Below are positions 32,401 to 44,339 of a DNA stretch of 64,000 bases, piece after piece (the first letter of the stretch is position 1; each line of letters opens with the position of its first letter). Source of the DNA: Psilocybe azurescens (lineage: Eukaryota > Basidiomycota > Agaricomycetes > Agaricales > Agrocybaceae). The notes beneath the pieces are model-generated. The model saw only the letters and a list, made by a program, of their open reading frames with translations. It had not been told where the DNA came from and ran no database searches. The stretch covers positions 1-64,000 of the forward strand of contig JAJIRX010000884.1 of NCBI GenBank assembly GCA_023853785.1, given 5' to 3'. A program made the position numbers and the translations under genes.

Positions 32401-33142
32401 TGCTCAGGATGAGTTTTGCATTTGAAAACATACGTCATTGAGACGGGTTTCCCAAATTTGTCAAAATTTCGCTGCAGCGAAACATTGAAATGATCGTAAA
32501 CCGGAGAACGCCAGGACAGAATTGCCGCATCTCATAAATAATATATTAGCTCATTTACATATTATAATAATTAAACCACACACCAAGAATGTCATCATCA
32601 GACATTCCCCAGACTTGAAGATCAGTTTGGCGGTTAATAGCTGGTGCATTATGTCTCCGCTTGATTGGTGAGACAATAATTGGAATAATTTTTTAGGACC
32701 TTGGCTCTCGCTCTCATCACTTGATGTGCTTGAAGGTTCAGGAAATTCCTCTCCAGGAGATGCAGAGTGTGGTCCAGGCCGTGTAGGAGTCACTGGGGGA
32801 CCAGGTTGGATAGGAAAGATATTTGTCCTCTTGCTGGCACCATCTCTGGCAGCAGGGACAGCAGTAGGGATGGCTGGATGGCCACCCTTTCGAGGTGGCA
32901 TAACGATGCAGGGTCAAGGGAAGGGAAGCCCAACACAGAGCAGACTCTCATATTATCTGACAGCGGAGAAACCATGATTTTTGATTGATTGATGTCGGAG
33001 CTTTAAACTACGTCTAAATATGGTGGATTATCCGTAGTATCCGCGGTTCTGCCTATACATATCCACGGATACTTAAAAATAGTATTCGGTTACTACGGTG
33101 CATGGGTAGTAACCGGATTTGCCTAATCCGTGTTAGTCCCTA
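29460..33142 (-). mobile_element. hAT-family DNA transposon (3683 bp) with 8-bp target duplication
   Basis: The element begins TAGGGACTAAC at 29460 and ends GTTAGTCCCTA at 33142, forming terminal inverted repeats. It is flanked by AACCAGAC at 29452-29459 and 33143-33150, a perfect 8-bp duplication typical of hAT elements. Subterminal GGATACTACGG/ATCCGTAGTATCC-type motifs occur at both ends. The transposase is on the minus strand. Confidence 0.92.
29810..32901 (-). pseudogene. hAT transposase gene, intron-containing and probably decayed
   Basis: Reading the minus strand from about 32901 gives an N-terminal basic/proline-rich part. Then come a BED-like segment (YVFKCKTHPEHHASIF, about 32435-32380), ALIALHCAKDARPFN..DEDY..E (32260-32180), a DGWTSP-type block (about 31980), a FGICMDNASNCNKLAQILPEF block (about 31690) and an acidic stretch (31460-31330). 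These are followed by RRVATRWNTNFDCLAAHLHF (about 31050-30990) and the hAT C-terminal dimerisation region ATSVDAERAFSTGR...MSSQTFKARMALGSW (30010-29890). The Asp/Glu/Trp context is that of fungal Ac-like transposases. Many frame breaks could be introns, but a continuous model was not achieved. Its domestic function would be cut-and-paste transposition. Confidence 0.75.
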
Positions 33143-33150
33143 AACCAGAC

Positions 33151-33620
33151 CAAATCAACATTCCAAGAAGCAGACGATTGGGGCGAGCGGCGCGTGTGTG
33201 TACAATGGACACAAAGCTAAATCAAGGTGGAGGATCGTAACGAGGAAGGTACATTGAATCTGGCTTTGAATGCAGTCCGACTTGGATTAATGGACGATAT
33301 GCTCCAGCATGCGTACGATGTGCTGCTGCGTGGTATTGGTGGGTTGAAAGTGAATGGGAATGGGAATACGAATGGGAATGGGAAATTGAGATCGAAGTCG
33401 AAGGAAGTGAAGAGAAAAAATGGAAGGGTGCGAAATTTGAAAAGAAATGCCAAAATGGGGGCTGAGAACGAAGTGAAAGCGAAGATGGAGGGGTCGGAGA
33501 GTGAGGTCGGAGAGTGGGGACGGAGATGGGATCAAGATGCAACTCTCACCTATAAAAACCAATAGCTCTCTTCACATATTTCCAATGGATACAACGCACG
33601 CACCATTCATCGCCCAAACA
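33151..33620 (+). repeat. Dispersed repeat family, copy 2, right part
   Basis: This is the continuation of the copy cut by the hAT element. The purine-rich stretch (GAAGTGAAGAGAAAAAATGG ... GGGTCGGAGAGTGAGG, about 33400-33520) matches 40240-40345 and, inverted, 63780-63900. A GGGAAT-repeat microsatellite lies at 33350-33385. ORFs through it are low-complexity and not supported as genes. Confidence 0.65.
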
Positions 33621-33884
33621 AAACCTCTCGGTCAGGAGGAGAGAAATAATGTAGGGCTGAACAGAAATCTTGTTTCAATTTGACCTCAAGACTCAAGTTT
33701 GCCACGTGATCGCGGCGCATTGCGACCGACCCCTTATAGATTATCACTTGCCATTGGTTCTAGAGAAGAAACGCCCCAGCGAAAGCCACTAAGAAGCAGT
33801 ACATTTCTCTGTCGCTAAACCATGTAAGCAGTTAACTCTCCCGCAAATTTCTGGGTGTGGTCTTACTATAGAGATCAATAACCA

Positions 33885-34741
33885 ACGAGCCGACACCCAC
33901 TCAACTCAAAATTGCCAGCACCTTACTCGTGGGGCATCTTCGAAAGGCGGGCACTCTCCATGACAATGCCACTCTCTTGGAAATTTTTTGAACGTGGCCT
34001 ATGTTCATACCGTGCATAATCTCTCAAAATGGAATTCAGGTTATCCATATTATAACCATGTTCTCACAGAATTCTTAAAATTCCTGCAAATGTCGGTGAA
34101 TCAACTTCTGTAAACATATCTTAATCAATGTATGTTCATTCCAAACCAAGCAATTCTGAAAAATAAAAGAGCTCTATATCCACTATCGAAGTATCTGTGA
34201 TCAAAAATTGTGCGAAGACCTGGTACTACTTCTCTAGAGCCCCTTGGCTTTTGGACTGCCGTCTGTTTGGGCAGCGGAATGTCCAAAATATTACCTCTCC
34301 AGGATACAATCTTGCAACACAGGTGGCCTTGTTAGCATCTGTATCAATATTTTCCACTCTTCCTCCGCCATTGCTCTCTACACTGTAATCTCCGGCATCA
34401 ATATGAAAACTTGCTGCATGCAAGATGACCTTGAATATAGATGGATTGCGACGGACTTTCTAGACAATCCATTCTGAGCTAGACCCTATGCTTTGGATTA
34501 ATCAGCGTATATCACGGCTGTAGGATTTGCGGTGGAGTTCGTAGTCAGGGAGTGGGACCACCCGAAGGCACTAGTATTTGAGAGCATAGAGGATGGTAAT
34601 TATAACCCATCGGACATTATTTGGTATTTTTTGACATCTGTCTCATCGAAAGCCGTATACTCTGCCGAGCTAGTCAATTTTCTCAGTTGTCAGAATCTTA
34701 CCTTCATTTTGGGAAGACCAAAGGGGTGCCGTAAGCGATAG
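33885..34741 (+). pseudogene. Decayed copy of the 3' half of the NACHT gene
   Basis: The order of matching blocks is the same as in 37411-38300. It runs LRLAGPLQDNATL-like DNA (about 33950-33985), the FWTTVCAGG-like region, CRLFGQRN, ITAVGFAVEFVVREWD corresponding to YTTAAVFAAEYAISPWD, and SSKAVYSAELVNFLSCQNLTFILGRP (34650-34720) corresponding to SKAGYSAELVNLLSQENLTFNLGRP. Stops and frame changes are frequent. The NTPase half is missing. A direct-repeat relic of the intact gene about 3.5 kb downstream. Confidence 0.75.
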
Positions 34742-35914
34742 GTTAAGAACACCGCTTAGAGCAGCGCAGATATCTATCAAATTCAGAGGCACAATTCTAC
34801 CAGGGTTCAAAATCATCATTCATTTGACAGGAGTCAATGCGATCCGATACTGGGAAATATTACACGGCAAATGACTCTGACGTTCAAAATATTATCAAAC
34901 ATCTAACACGCTTGCCATTTACCCTGATGAATCCATTGATCCCGGACATGGGGGACCTGAAGGGACTCTGAAGACAGAACTCACAGTGGCAATAAAAGGA
35001 AAATGTTCCGAAGTTCACGCCTAATTCCCAACCTGACATTGTCGAAACAAAATATTCCCTTGCACTGCCGGGAGTGCCGGAATTTACAAGTGCTGGCCAC
35101 AAGGGCGCGCAGCGGATGCAGAGTGGAGGCGAACAAGCATGCGAGAGTACGTATCTAGGTCGTACGAGTGAGTTGGCGTGTGTACTCGGGGAGTGTTACT
35201 AAGCAGGCGATAAAGCAGGCTGTAACAATGCAGAACGGTATGGAAAAGACACATGACGACCAAGCCCTGATTTTTGTCTTAAAATACACTTAATTCTTGG
35301 AGGGCGTGGACTGCGTGCCGAGGTAACCCACAATCGAAGGATTCACATAAGTCGTGCTCTGGAGGCGGGGTCACTCATGAGTCTATAAGCTGGATAACTT
35401 CCCCTCCACGTCGTCGGACTGTAGCAAGACGTTAAGCTACAGTTTGAGCTTCACAGTTCATGTCAATTGTATTGCACCTAATTGGATTGTCTTCATCATT
35501 TGTCTACTCGGATTTAACCGCTAGCGATGTACTGAGAGATAAGGGTGTGCAAAAGCGAGGAACGATACCCTAAATTTTGCAGCGACTATTGGGTATAGGC
35601 GAGACAAGGGTCGTCGCCTTCAACAATAAAGAGTTTCTGCATTCGGTTCAATGTTCACCAACAGGTAACCAGTGTTAGCTTCGATTGTAAAATATCAAGG
35701 AAGCTATGCATGTGAAGAAAGTATTAATAAAAAACAAGGTGTTGTTTTCTAGTGCGTCACATCTCACGCACGGCTTTCCATGTGTTCTCATTGTATTTGA
35801 TTCACTTCGCCCTTGAGAGTCATCAACCAAGCTTTCTTTCCCCCTCAAATAAGATCAGAGACACACACCACTATCGTCCGCGCTCAATTATATCGCATAC
35901 TAATTACTTGCGCG
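34742..35914. other. No gene supported
   Basis: Decayed sequence between the NACHT relic and the NACHT gene. No coding frame or RNA gene is recognised. Confidence 0.35.
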
Positions 35915-38536
35915 ATGCTTGAACATTTAAACAATGTCCTGATAAATGGAGGAACGTATATCGAGTACCATTATGGTCAATCGTCCGAAGGTATGTGGCT
36001 CCATCGGTCTCTTTCAATTATCACTACATACAATCAATACATGAGTACAGCCATCAAACGATTGCTAGAGGCATCATCTCTCGGGGCGCTCCATAACTCT
36101 GGCGAGAGATTCGACCCTCCCAAATGCCACCCAAACACTCGTACCGCCGTCCTTAAGAAGCTCATGGATTGGTTTATTGGGGAGTTTGGATGGGATGACC
36201 TCGTGCTTTGGCTGTATGGTCCGGCAGGCGCAGGGGAAATCTGCGATTGCCCAGACCTTTGCAGAACTATGTGCCAAGGAGAATGTCCTTCTCGCCAGTT
36301 TCTTTTTCTCTAGGTCAGATCCCAGGCGAAACAACGAAAGAACTTTTGTGGCAACGTTGTCCTATCAATTATGGTTTCATGTTACTGAATCTCGGCCAAT
36401 AGTCGAAGCAGCTATCAACAACAATCCAGCAATATTTCAGCTCAATTTTGATACCCAATTTCGCACATTGTTCCTCGATCCTCTTCTTCAGCTTTCCAGT
36501 TCCGGGCGCTTCACATCTGGGAAGCCGTTTCCTAACCTAATCGTCATAGATGGTCTCGACGAATGCGATGGAGCGGACGTTCAGGACACTATTTTAAACA
36601 TCATCTCAAATGCACTCCAACATCATCGCTCGGCTCTCCCCTTCAGAATTCTCATTGCCAGCCGACCAGAGTATCATCTCACCATATCATTTTCTGTTGC
36701 CCCTCTGCACGCTCTGACTTCTCGTCTCGCACTCGACGACACATACCGACCAGACGACGATATAAGACTATATCTGACAGACTCGTTTCGTGACATACAA
36801 AAGACACACATCATGCGTGCTCATCTTCCGGATTCATGGCCATCGGAGGAAGACATCGCCAAATTGGTCGCCAAATCATCCGGTCAATTCATCTATGCAA
36901 CAACGGTTATTAGATATGTGTCCGCTCCTCGACGTAATCCACTTGATCGCCTTAGCGTCATTCAAGGCATCCTTCCGGTCAATGACGATAGGCCATATGC
37001 GCAACTTGACGCTCTATATATCAATATTCTTTCTGATGTGGAAGATATTAAAGCAGTTTTGCGAATTCTAGGGATGGCTTTTATATTGACAAATAATACA
37101 AATCATAACATTGGACCTATGGCAGTCAATGATCTGGAGAAGTTTATGCGACTTACCCCGGGGACTGTTCAGCTCCTACTCATTGACCTACTGTCCGTTG
37201 TGGATGCCTCAGATCACAACAAGCCCATAAAATTTCTCCATGCCTCGTTCAGTGACTTTCTCATCGATCCATCCCGGTCTTGCCAATTTTTCATAGATCC
37301 TAGTAAAAGACATGAGGACGCTGCCCATTTCTGTATTTCTGCCATTGGATGTAAGCATTGATCGCTCTCTTACAAATTCATTTTTGAGCTTCAGTTTATT
37401 TCATATATAGTACTAGACATGGCTACACCTCTGCCAAGACTTGCGTACCAGTCACTCTTGAGTCATCTTCGACTGGCAGGTCCTCTGCAAGACAATGCCA
37501 CTCTTCGGGAGAAGCTTTTGAAGGTGCCCTATGTTCAGCACTGGAAATTTTATGCCCTCAGCTTGATTGATAAACCTTTAATGTATAATGAGCCTCCGCC
37601 TGAGGATCCTGGAATGTTTCTAGAATTTCTGCAAACGTCGGTACGTCTACTTATTTTAAAGATATTGGAAACAACATATTTTGACTCCAAATCAAGGAAT
37701 TTAGGCAAACGGAGGAGCTTTATCTCCACCATCGAAGTATCTTGGATCAAAAGTTACGCGACTCTTTGGCATTGATTCCCATGAGCCCTTGTCTGGATTT
37801 TTGGACTACCGTCTGTGCCGGCGGGATGCTCAAACACTATCCAGAAGTCCCTTTGCTAGCATTTGGCATTCTTTCATCCTCATCGACACCCGACGTCTCG
37901 GTTGTTGCGCCAGGTTTCCTCGTTTCTGCTTTTCTCGATCGAATCGAGGCAGGCAGTGAGCGGCGACGATATCCATGGAAGGGAGCTTATCGCATAACTG
38001 GTAACCTGTATCCACGGATGGTGAAGGAATTTCTAAATGATCCGTCACGGGCAGGAGCACACGCTATAGATCAATCAACGTATACTACGGCTGCGGTATT
38101 CGCCGCGGAGTATGCAATCAGCCCGTGGGATGTGACAAAGTCCATTTCTTCGCACATACTTAGGGGCGAACAATGGAACTTTATATGGGAGGCTTTTACA
38201 TTCATGCTGTCGAAGGCCGGGTACTCGGCCGAGCTAGTCAATTTGCTCAGCCAAGAGAACCTTACCTTCAATCTAGGAAGACCGTACAACAATGTGCGCC
38301 ATCGGGTACAGACTTTGTTTGGAGCAGTCCGCGACTATTTGCTGAAATTCAAATGGTCGATTCCTTCAGCATTTAAAATTGCCATCAACTGGGCAGAATT
38401 TGAAAGAGACAACATTAGTGATTGTTTCACGGCCGAAGACTTAGATGATGATGGGAGCAAATGGCGAGTTTTTTACATCGATGAATCCATTCTTCCGAGC
38501 GACGAGGATACACGGGAGCCAGCCGGGCGAAAGTGA
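35915..38536 (+). CDS. NACHT-type STAND NTPase (mushroom NLR-like), one-base insertion in Walker A
   Basis: Exons 35915-35990, 36051-37350, 37411-37640 and 37697-38536 are joined by introns of 60, 60 and 56 nt. With one G removed from the GGGG run at 36233-36236 they give exactly 815 codons (814 aa). The order is a short N-terminal helix (MLEHLNNVLINGGTYIEYHYG), the linker SGERFDPPKCHPNTR, Walker A GPAGAGKS split by the frameshift (about 36219-36243), FFFSRSDPRRN, Walker B LIVIDGLDEC (36537-36566), RILIASRPE, a helical domain, and an all-helical C terminus without visible repeats. STAND NTPases of this kind act as ligand-gated switches, in fungi often in non-self recognition or regulated cell death. 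As written the gene cannot make the full protein. A sequencing error or a real mutation are both possible. Confidence 0.8.
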
Positions 38537-39004
38537 TTGGCCATTTGGGAACAGATAGTTTGAGCGTACACATATATTCGGAGGGTGCTGTGGGGTTAAA
38601 GTGCAAGGAAAATGCACAAGCGTAGATACTCGAGTGTCCCTCTATATGTTAAAGCTAATAACAATATTCGACCCCTCTGAAACCGACCGAGTCACTGAGA
38701 CCATAGGTTCGGAATAGGCGTTGAAGTCAATAAACTGAAGAGTGGCCTCCGCTTTATTCATCTGATCCACATACACGCGACCGTACTTTCATGCCGATCC
38801 GATAAGCAATAACCGTTACACCAAAATGGTGCCGTAAATGCAGTCTGGTATCTAGCTGCTCGGACTGTATATGAAGCAGTGGGCCATCAGACTTACTGGA
38901 GACACTTTGAAGAGAAGAGGAGAAGAAAGGACCTAGCGCATTAGCTTCGATCTGAATGGTCATCACTGATTCGAGGTTCGTGCTGTGTGGAAATGACTAT
39001 TAGC

Positions 39005-40560
39005 TTGCATCGCCTCAAGGTTACTTGTATCACACGCGCGAGTATTCAATCAATGAAACAATATATTATATTCTTTCAAATCGATTGAACATAAAAGGTA
39101 TTCGATACCCTGAACTTTTGCTATATAGCTATGTATGTATGTATTTTATCTACAGTACAGTACCAGTACGAGAAAACTCTCCCGGCTCGTTTTCATCGAT
39201 TGCCTGCCTACCTGCCTGTATGTAAAGGTGTGGGTCGTTATCATATATTCAAATTTCCTAATAATATCGTCGTCGTCGTGTTCCCTCGAGCTAAATCCCA
39301 AATCGGCGTCGGTCCTAGCTCCTGGATGAGATCGTCACCTCACCAGGAGCCAACAACGACCACAGGAGACGAGAGAGGCATGATAAATGGGTAGGATGGT
39401 GCATGGCTTGCATGTGGTGGAATAATTGTTGTGATATCCAGATCGTGTGTAGCGCGTAGCGCGTAGTTAAAGCGTAGGTGGAAATGTGAGAAAGAGGCAT
39501 AAGAAGACCCACAGCACGCTCGAATGTAATAAAATCCGAACGGCGGGATCCTTAGTGTGCGGTGGGTGGGTGTCGTGCGGTGGTTAAGCTAAGCATGGGG
39601 ATGAGGATGCGGGTGCCGCGTCAAGCGCATGGGTGTGGGCGGGCATAGGACGTAGGATGTCTTTGGCGTCGTCGAGACATCAAGACATTAATAGGGCATC
39701 GATCGGAAGGGAGGGATTGTTGCAGTCGTTTTATTTGTTTGGTATTTCTTCTTCTTTTCGTGTTTTCGTGGGGAATCCAAATTCATAAATCAAAAATCAA
39801 ATCGCGTTCGCAAAGGGGTCACAAGCCAGCGAGCGAGAAAGAAGAAACACGAAGCACCCCGGCACTCGACTCAAACCCCGTCCGTAGAGCGGTTACGGAG
39901 GAGGAGCACAGGGATATCGTCGCTTTCACTCAGCACTTGGACTCGCGGGTTGGGTGGTAGTAGAACGAAAAAAGATGCGGTAAAAATAAAAATAAAACCA
40001 CACATCAGCAAAGGGACACATGAAAAGCCAAACCGAGGACGACTCGAGAAGCCGAAAGATCTAGGCAAACGTTGAAACGATCGACTCGACGCCAAATCAA
40101 GGCGGAGGATGTATAGGGGATAGGAGGGTGAGTCTGAACCTGGGCTTCGAATCCAGTCGGCTCTAGCGTACCATGCTTTGCTGCGTGCGATATTGAGGAT
40201 TTGAAAAGTAAAGGCGGTTGATGGAAGGTAAAAATGCGAATAAAAGGTGGAAGGTGAAAGTTGAAAAAGAATTGAAAAAGTGGCGGTGGAGAACAAAGTG
40301 AAAGCGCAGACGGAGGATAGGAAGTCGGAGGCGGGTGTCAGAAGGAGCACGATGAAGGGAAAGGGACTGGCGAGAGGAATAGATAGGCGGGAGTATGGAC
40401 GACGCGAACATGAACCTAGAGAAACCAGATACCAAAATCTGAGAAATCCATCTCATGCAAAAAAGCATACGACGTACGCACCGTCAATCAATAATCCATT
40501 CCAGCATACCAATCCACAACCGACGACGGGTCGTACTCCTCCTCCATCTCCTGCACGCAA
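39005..40560 (+). repeat. Dispersed repeat family, longest uninterrupted copy
   Basis: It combines all modules seen elsewhere: the AT-rich head (39008-39280), the AATCGGCGTCGG..AGCGCGTAGCG core (39300-39545), the GAGACATCAAGACATT module (39680-39740), and the purine-rich tail (40190-40345). The low-complexity ORFs inside are in different frames in different copies, so coding is unlikely. It ends near the 3' end of the serine-rich gene. Confidence 0.7.
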
Positions 40561-40609
40561 CCCTCGCTATCCTCATCAGCAGCCCATGCACACGTCCGCA
40601 GTCCGCTCC

Positions 40610-42950
40610 TCAAGCCTCTCCCCAATCCTTTTTCCCATTGCAGCCACCTGATCCGACCCCGCTTGACCCTTTACGCGCAGGCGTCATGCGGTGCTTCATG
40701 AGCAGGAACGCGATCATGTACGACGTGGGCAGGACAGCGCGGCGCTGGCGTGCTGACTTGGAGGAGGACATGGGTTCGGGGGACAGTGGTGGAGGGGAGG
40801 ATCGGATGGGGCGGGCGGGGACCTGGGCGTCGTTAAGGGAAGGAGTAGGGACTGGCGCAGGTTCTTGGTGCCCGAGTTGGATCTTGCGCATCTCGCACTC
40901 AACCTCGTCCATCATGCGCCTATCCTCATCCTCCTCATCCTCTTCCGATGTACATCCACCATGCGGCCCTTCAACGAATTGCACATCGAGCTCGGCCTCC
41001 GGCACACCCTGCATCTTCAAAAAGCCCTTCAGCCGGATCGCGAGGAGCGCGTCTTGCACTTCGAGCTCCGCCACACGCTGTCTGCGCTCAGCGGACGAGA
41101 GCGCACTGTTGAAAGAGGGGAAGATGTGGTCGGAGTCGTCGTCCTTGGCGGTAGCAGAGTCTTCGTCCTCCTCGACGAGGGGGGAAGCGGCCAAAGCGAC
41201 TCGAGCTCTGATTCGAAGCACCAGCGACGCGGATGCCAGATCCACGGCGATACTTCACATCCGAATCCGAGGCCGCCGTAGCAGGCGAAGGGACATTAGC
41301 AACAACGTCATCATCGTTATCCTCCTCCACAACAACAACAGGCGCACGGGGACCAGACATCGGCGTCGGACTCGTCGACCTGCTCGCAGCCGCTGAGGAC
41401 GCCGCCGAGGCGACGCGCGCCATCTCGGCTCTGTACCGCTTCTCGACGCCGTACATGACCGTGCGGTAGAGGTAGACGAGCACTTTGAGGTCCGAGGACG
41501 CGATGCGCTGGCGGCGCGGCGGGTGAGAGTAGGAGCGGTTATTTGACGAAGACGAAGATGACGAGGAGGGACGGGAGGGAGAGGAAGAGGAGGTGGGCTT
41601 GACAGCGACAGGCGTAGGGATACGCGAGGGCTTTGGTTTGAGCGGGAGCGGGTGGACCTTGGCAGGGATAGGAATAGGGATGGGTACAGCCTTAGCCTCA
41701 GGGGACGGCGAGCGGGACGGCGACGCAGAGTATGGCGGCGGCGGCGACGAATACGGCGGAGGGTCGAAGATCTCCTCCTTCTCCTTCTTCAGCTGCAGCT
41801 GCTGCTTCGCGTCCTGCAGCAATGTTGTCAGCGCCGCGAGCGACAGATGATGTAACTGCTGCTGCTCCGCGGCGTTGGGCGTGGGCGAGGACGGGCGTTC
41901 GAGGTGCGGTACGTACTGCTGTTGTTGGTGCTGGTGCTGGTGCACGTCCGTATCCGTCGCGCGCTGCACAACGACGCCGCTCCCGAGCGCAGGCCTTCTG
42001 AGCGCCTGCATGCGCTGCGGAAGCGGGGAGACGATCGCGGGGCTCTGAGCCGGTGCGGCGGACGTCTGGGAAGGAGACGCAGCGGATGCCGACGCCGACG
42101 CCGAAGCGCGTAAGGACGCCTGCAAAGAAGGGAGCGAAGACGGGTGGATCGTCGACTTGCGTACACGTTGCTGTTGCTGTTGTTGGCGTGGAGCTTGCTG
42201 GCTGACATTGGTGGTAGCACGCAATAAAACGTGTGGCGCCGCGCCAGTGCATGATGAAGTTGAAGATGATGAAGTGTAAGAAGTTTGCGAAGAATTAGAA
42301 TTTTGTGAAGAAATGGAAGATTGTGAAGAATCGGAAGATGAAGATGAATAAGTAGGCCTCGAACTCAAAGGTGTTGAAGAATAACAGTCAAACGACGAAG
42401 GTGATCCCGATGACCTCGTACTCGTAGTGGGAAACGGGATACAGTTGATATCCGCTCTCTTTCCATGTGCATTGGCGTGTCTCTTTTTCCCCTTCGTCCT
42501 CCTCTGCTGCTGCTGAGGCGGGTGAGCGAGGAACGCATATCCTTGTTCCGCTTGCTCTACTTGGACGACCTGGGCCTGAACCTGCACAGGAACCGAGATA
42601 ACAGTCGAAAAATCAAAATCCACACGCAGATCGACCTGCACCCGCGCGCCTACGCCCATGGTTATCTCCGAATTGACGTTCATCGTACTCGAGGACTGTG
42701 CGTGAAGAAAGGGTGCGGCAGAGACATGCGCAAGCGAAAGTGTACACGTGGGGGCCGCCTTGCGGTGAAGGGCGTGGCCGTGGGCAGGTGCGAGCGTGGA
42801 GGCTAGCGTGGGGTGTGGAGTAGGTGGAGCGGTGGCGGTTGGAGTAGAAAACGTGTATGTGGCAATGGGGGATGGTGTGGGGTAGTAGGGCATCGATCTC
42901 GTAACGTCTTGCACAGCAGTCGGTCGGTCTCGTCGTTCGTAGGTCGTCAC
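40610..42950 (-). CDS. Serine/glutamine-rich protein of unknown function, about 764 aa
   Basis: The start is ATG 42950 (MTTYERRDRPTAV). A 46-nt intron at 41253-41208 (GTATCG..ATCAG on the minus strand) joins two long frames: exon 1 42950-41254 and exon 2 41207-40610. Together they make 2295 nt in phase. The product has an N-terminal Pro/Thr-rich part, an HPPQQQQRR patch, a Ser-rich belt, poly-Gln and HQHQHQ stretches, and PPPY motifs near residue 400 (possible WW-domain ligands). Its best-conserved core is ASSDLKVLVYLYRTVMYG followed by EKRYRAEMAR, then an acidic stretch and LKGFLKMQGVPEAELDVQF. Only this core recurs in the two duplicons at 21.0 and 25.6 kb, which lack about 150 residues between its halves. 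The intron has no clear branch site, so a frameshift is an alternative. Function unknown. Confidence 0.6.
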
Positions 42951-44339
42951 TAGGGGTATATCTGCACGAAGGGTATATCTGTAGGAGCCCGTAACTGTAA
43001 TGACGTAGCTCCGAAAGACTAAAAATCTTTACGATGAATGGATAAAGAGATCGGTTATCGACCCTTGGTGTTGATTATAGATGATGTGCACGAAACAGAC
43101 AGACAGACTTCAAGTCCGACGGTGAACGGAAACCTGGATGAAACCTGTAAGAATAATAAAAAATCAAGAATCAGATTAGCCTCGTGTTTTTGCGACGACA
43201 ACAACTTGGAAATGGGTATAATGTAAAACGCTACGCACCGAGGGGTATGACGTGGCGTAAGAGATTAAGCTCTAGGTCGTGAGGTGGTCGTGAAATGAAG
43301 GCGGGACGGGTCGTGTAGAGGATTCACGGAGGAAGTCGTCCGTCCAACGGATGGAGTGAGGGAGGGAGATACTCCGAAGAAGGGAACGGGACGGACGGAG
43401 AAAGGGAGAGAGGAGAGAAAGGGGAGAGAGAGGGAAGAGAGAAAGGGAGATGGGAGTCGTAAGGAAAGAGAAAAAGAAATAAAGAGGTGATCGAACGCGC
43501 CTCGTGTCCGTCATCGGTTGATGCAGATGCTCGACGCGAGGTGCACTATCGCCAGTGCTGCGTTCCCCAGATACCACTCGCAGCGTACCCGGGTCGATAA
43601 CGGACGGTCCTATCTATCTAAACATATCAGTGGGTGCACATACACGGAGAAGAATACATTGTACCACTCTATCCGTGATCCAAGGATCGATGGAGCCCCA
43701 TTCCAACTTGAGCTACTCAACACGGAAAATGCCAATGGGAAAGGAACCGAACACGTTTTCCCACTTCTGATCCACGCGCCTGTCATGTGCGGTTTCCCGA
43801 GTCCCGCGTCACTCTTGCGGGTCAGATTTACTTGTTGGGGATATTTGTGCGTGTACATATGGGAAAACAGTGGGCACCCCGGCCCCGGTGCACGAGTGAC
43901 GGGACAGTCGCAGTATGTAAAAGGTAAAATTTTGAAAGGCAGCTAGGCTTGAAACAGAAAATGAGACGACACATATCATACATACCGTATAAAAGTACGC
44001 AGTTCAAGTTGAATAAATTCAGAGTTAGATTTCAAGTACGCAAAAATAATATTTATAAGTAGTCGTCGGGATAGTATCGAGTAAATACAAGATGCAGAAA
44101 ATCATTATGTAGCTATTTAAAAATAAAAGTCGAGGTGAGGTGAGATAAGGTGGCCATGTTGTTACGCCAATCAATCATGAGCAAGGGATATAGATGGGAA
44201 TACGGTTATACATGATACGCGCGCAAATCCATCCAAATTCCAAACAAGGTACCTTGTGCGTGTATATCCGAGAATCGAAGCAGAAAAAATTATCAAAAAA
44301 AAAGCCGAAGCCGAAGCAAGAGCAGAGTCAATAAAAAAA
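42951..44339. other. Intergenic, no gene supported
   Basis: Contains a GA/CT-rich stretch (43380-43480) and AT-rich sequence. The ORFs present are low-complexity. The 43518-43946 plus-strand frame has no recognisable domain or splice context. Confidence 0.35.

Noticed and set aside
43518..43946. 142-codon plus-strand ORF
   Set aside because: No recognisable motif, the codon texture is random, and it lies in intergenic DNA with no supporting splice or promoter context.
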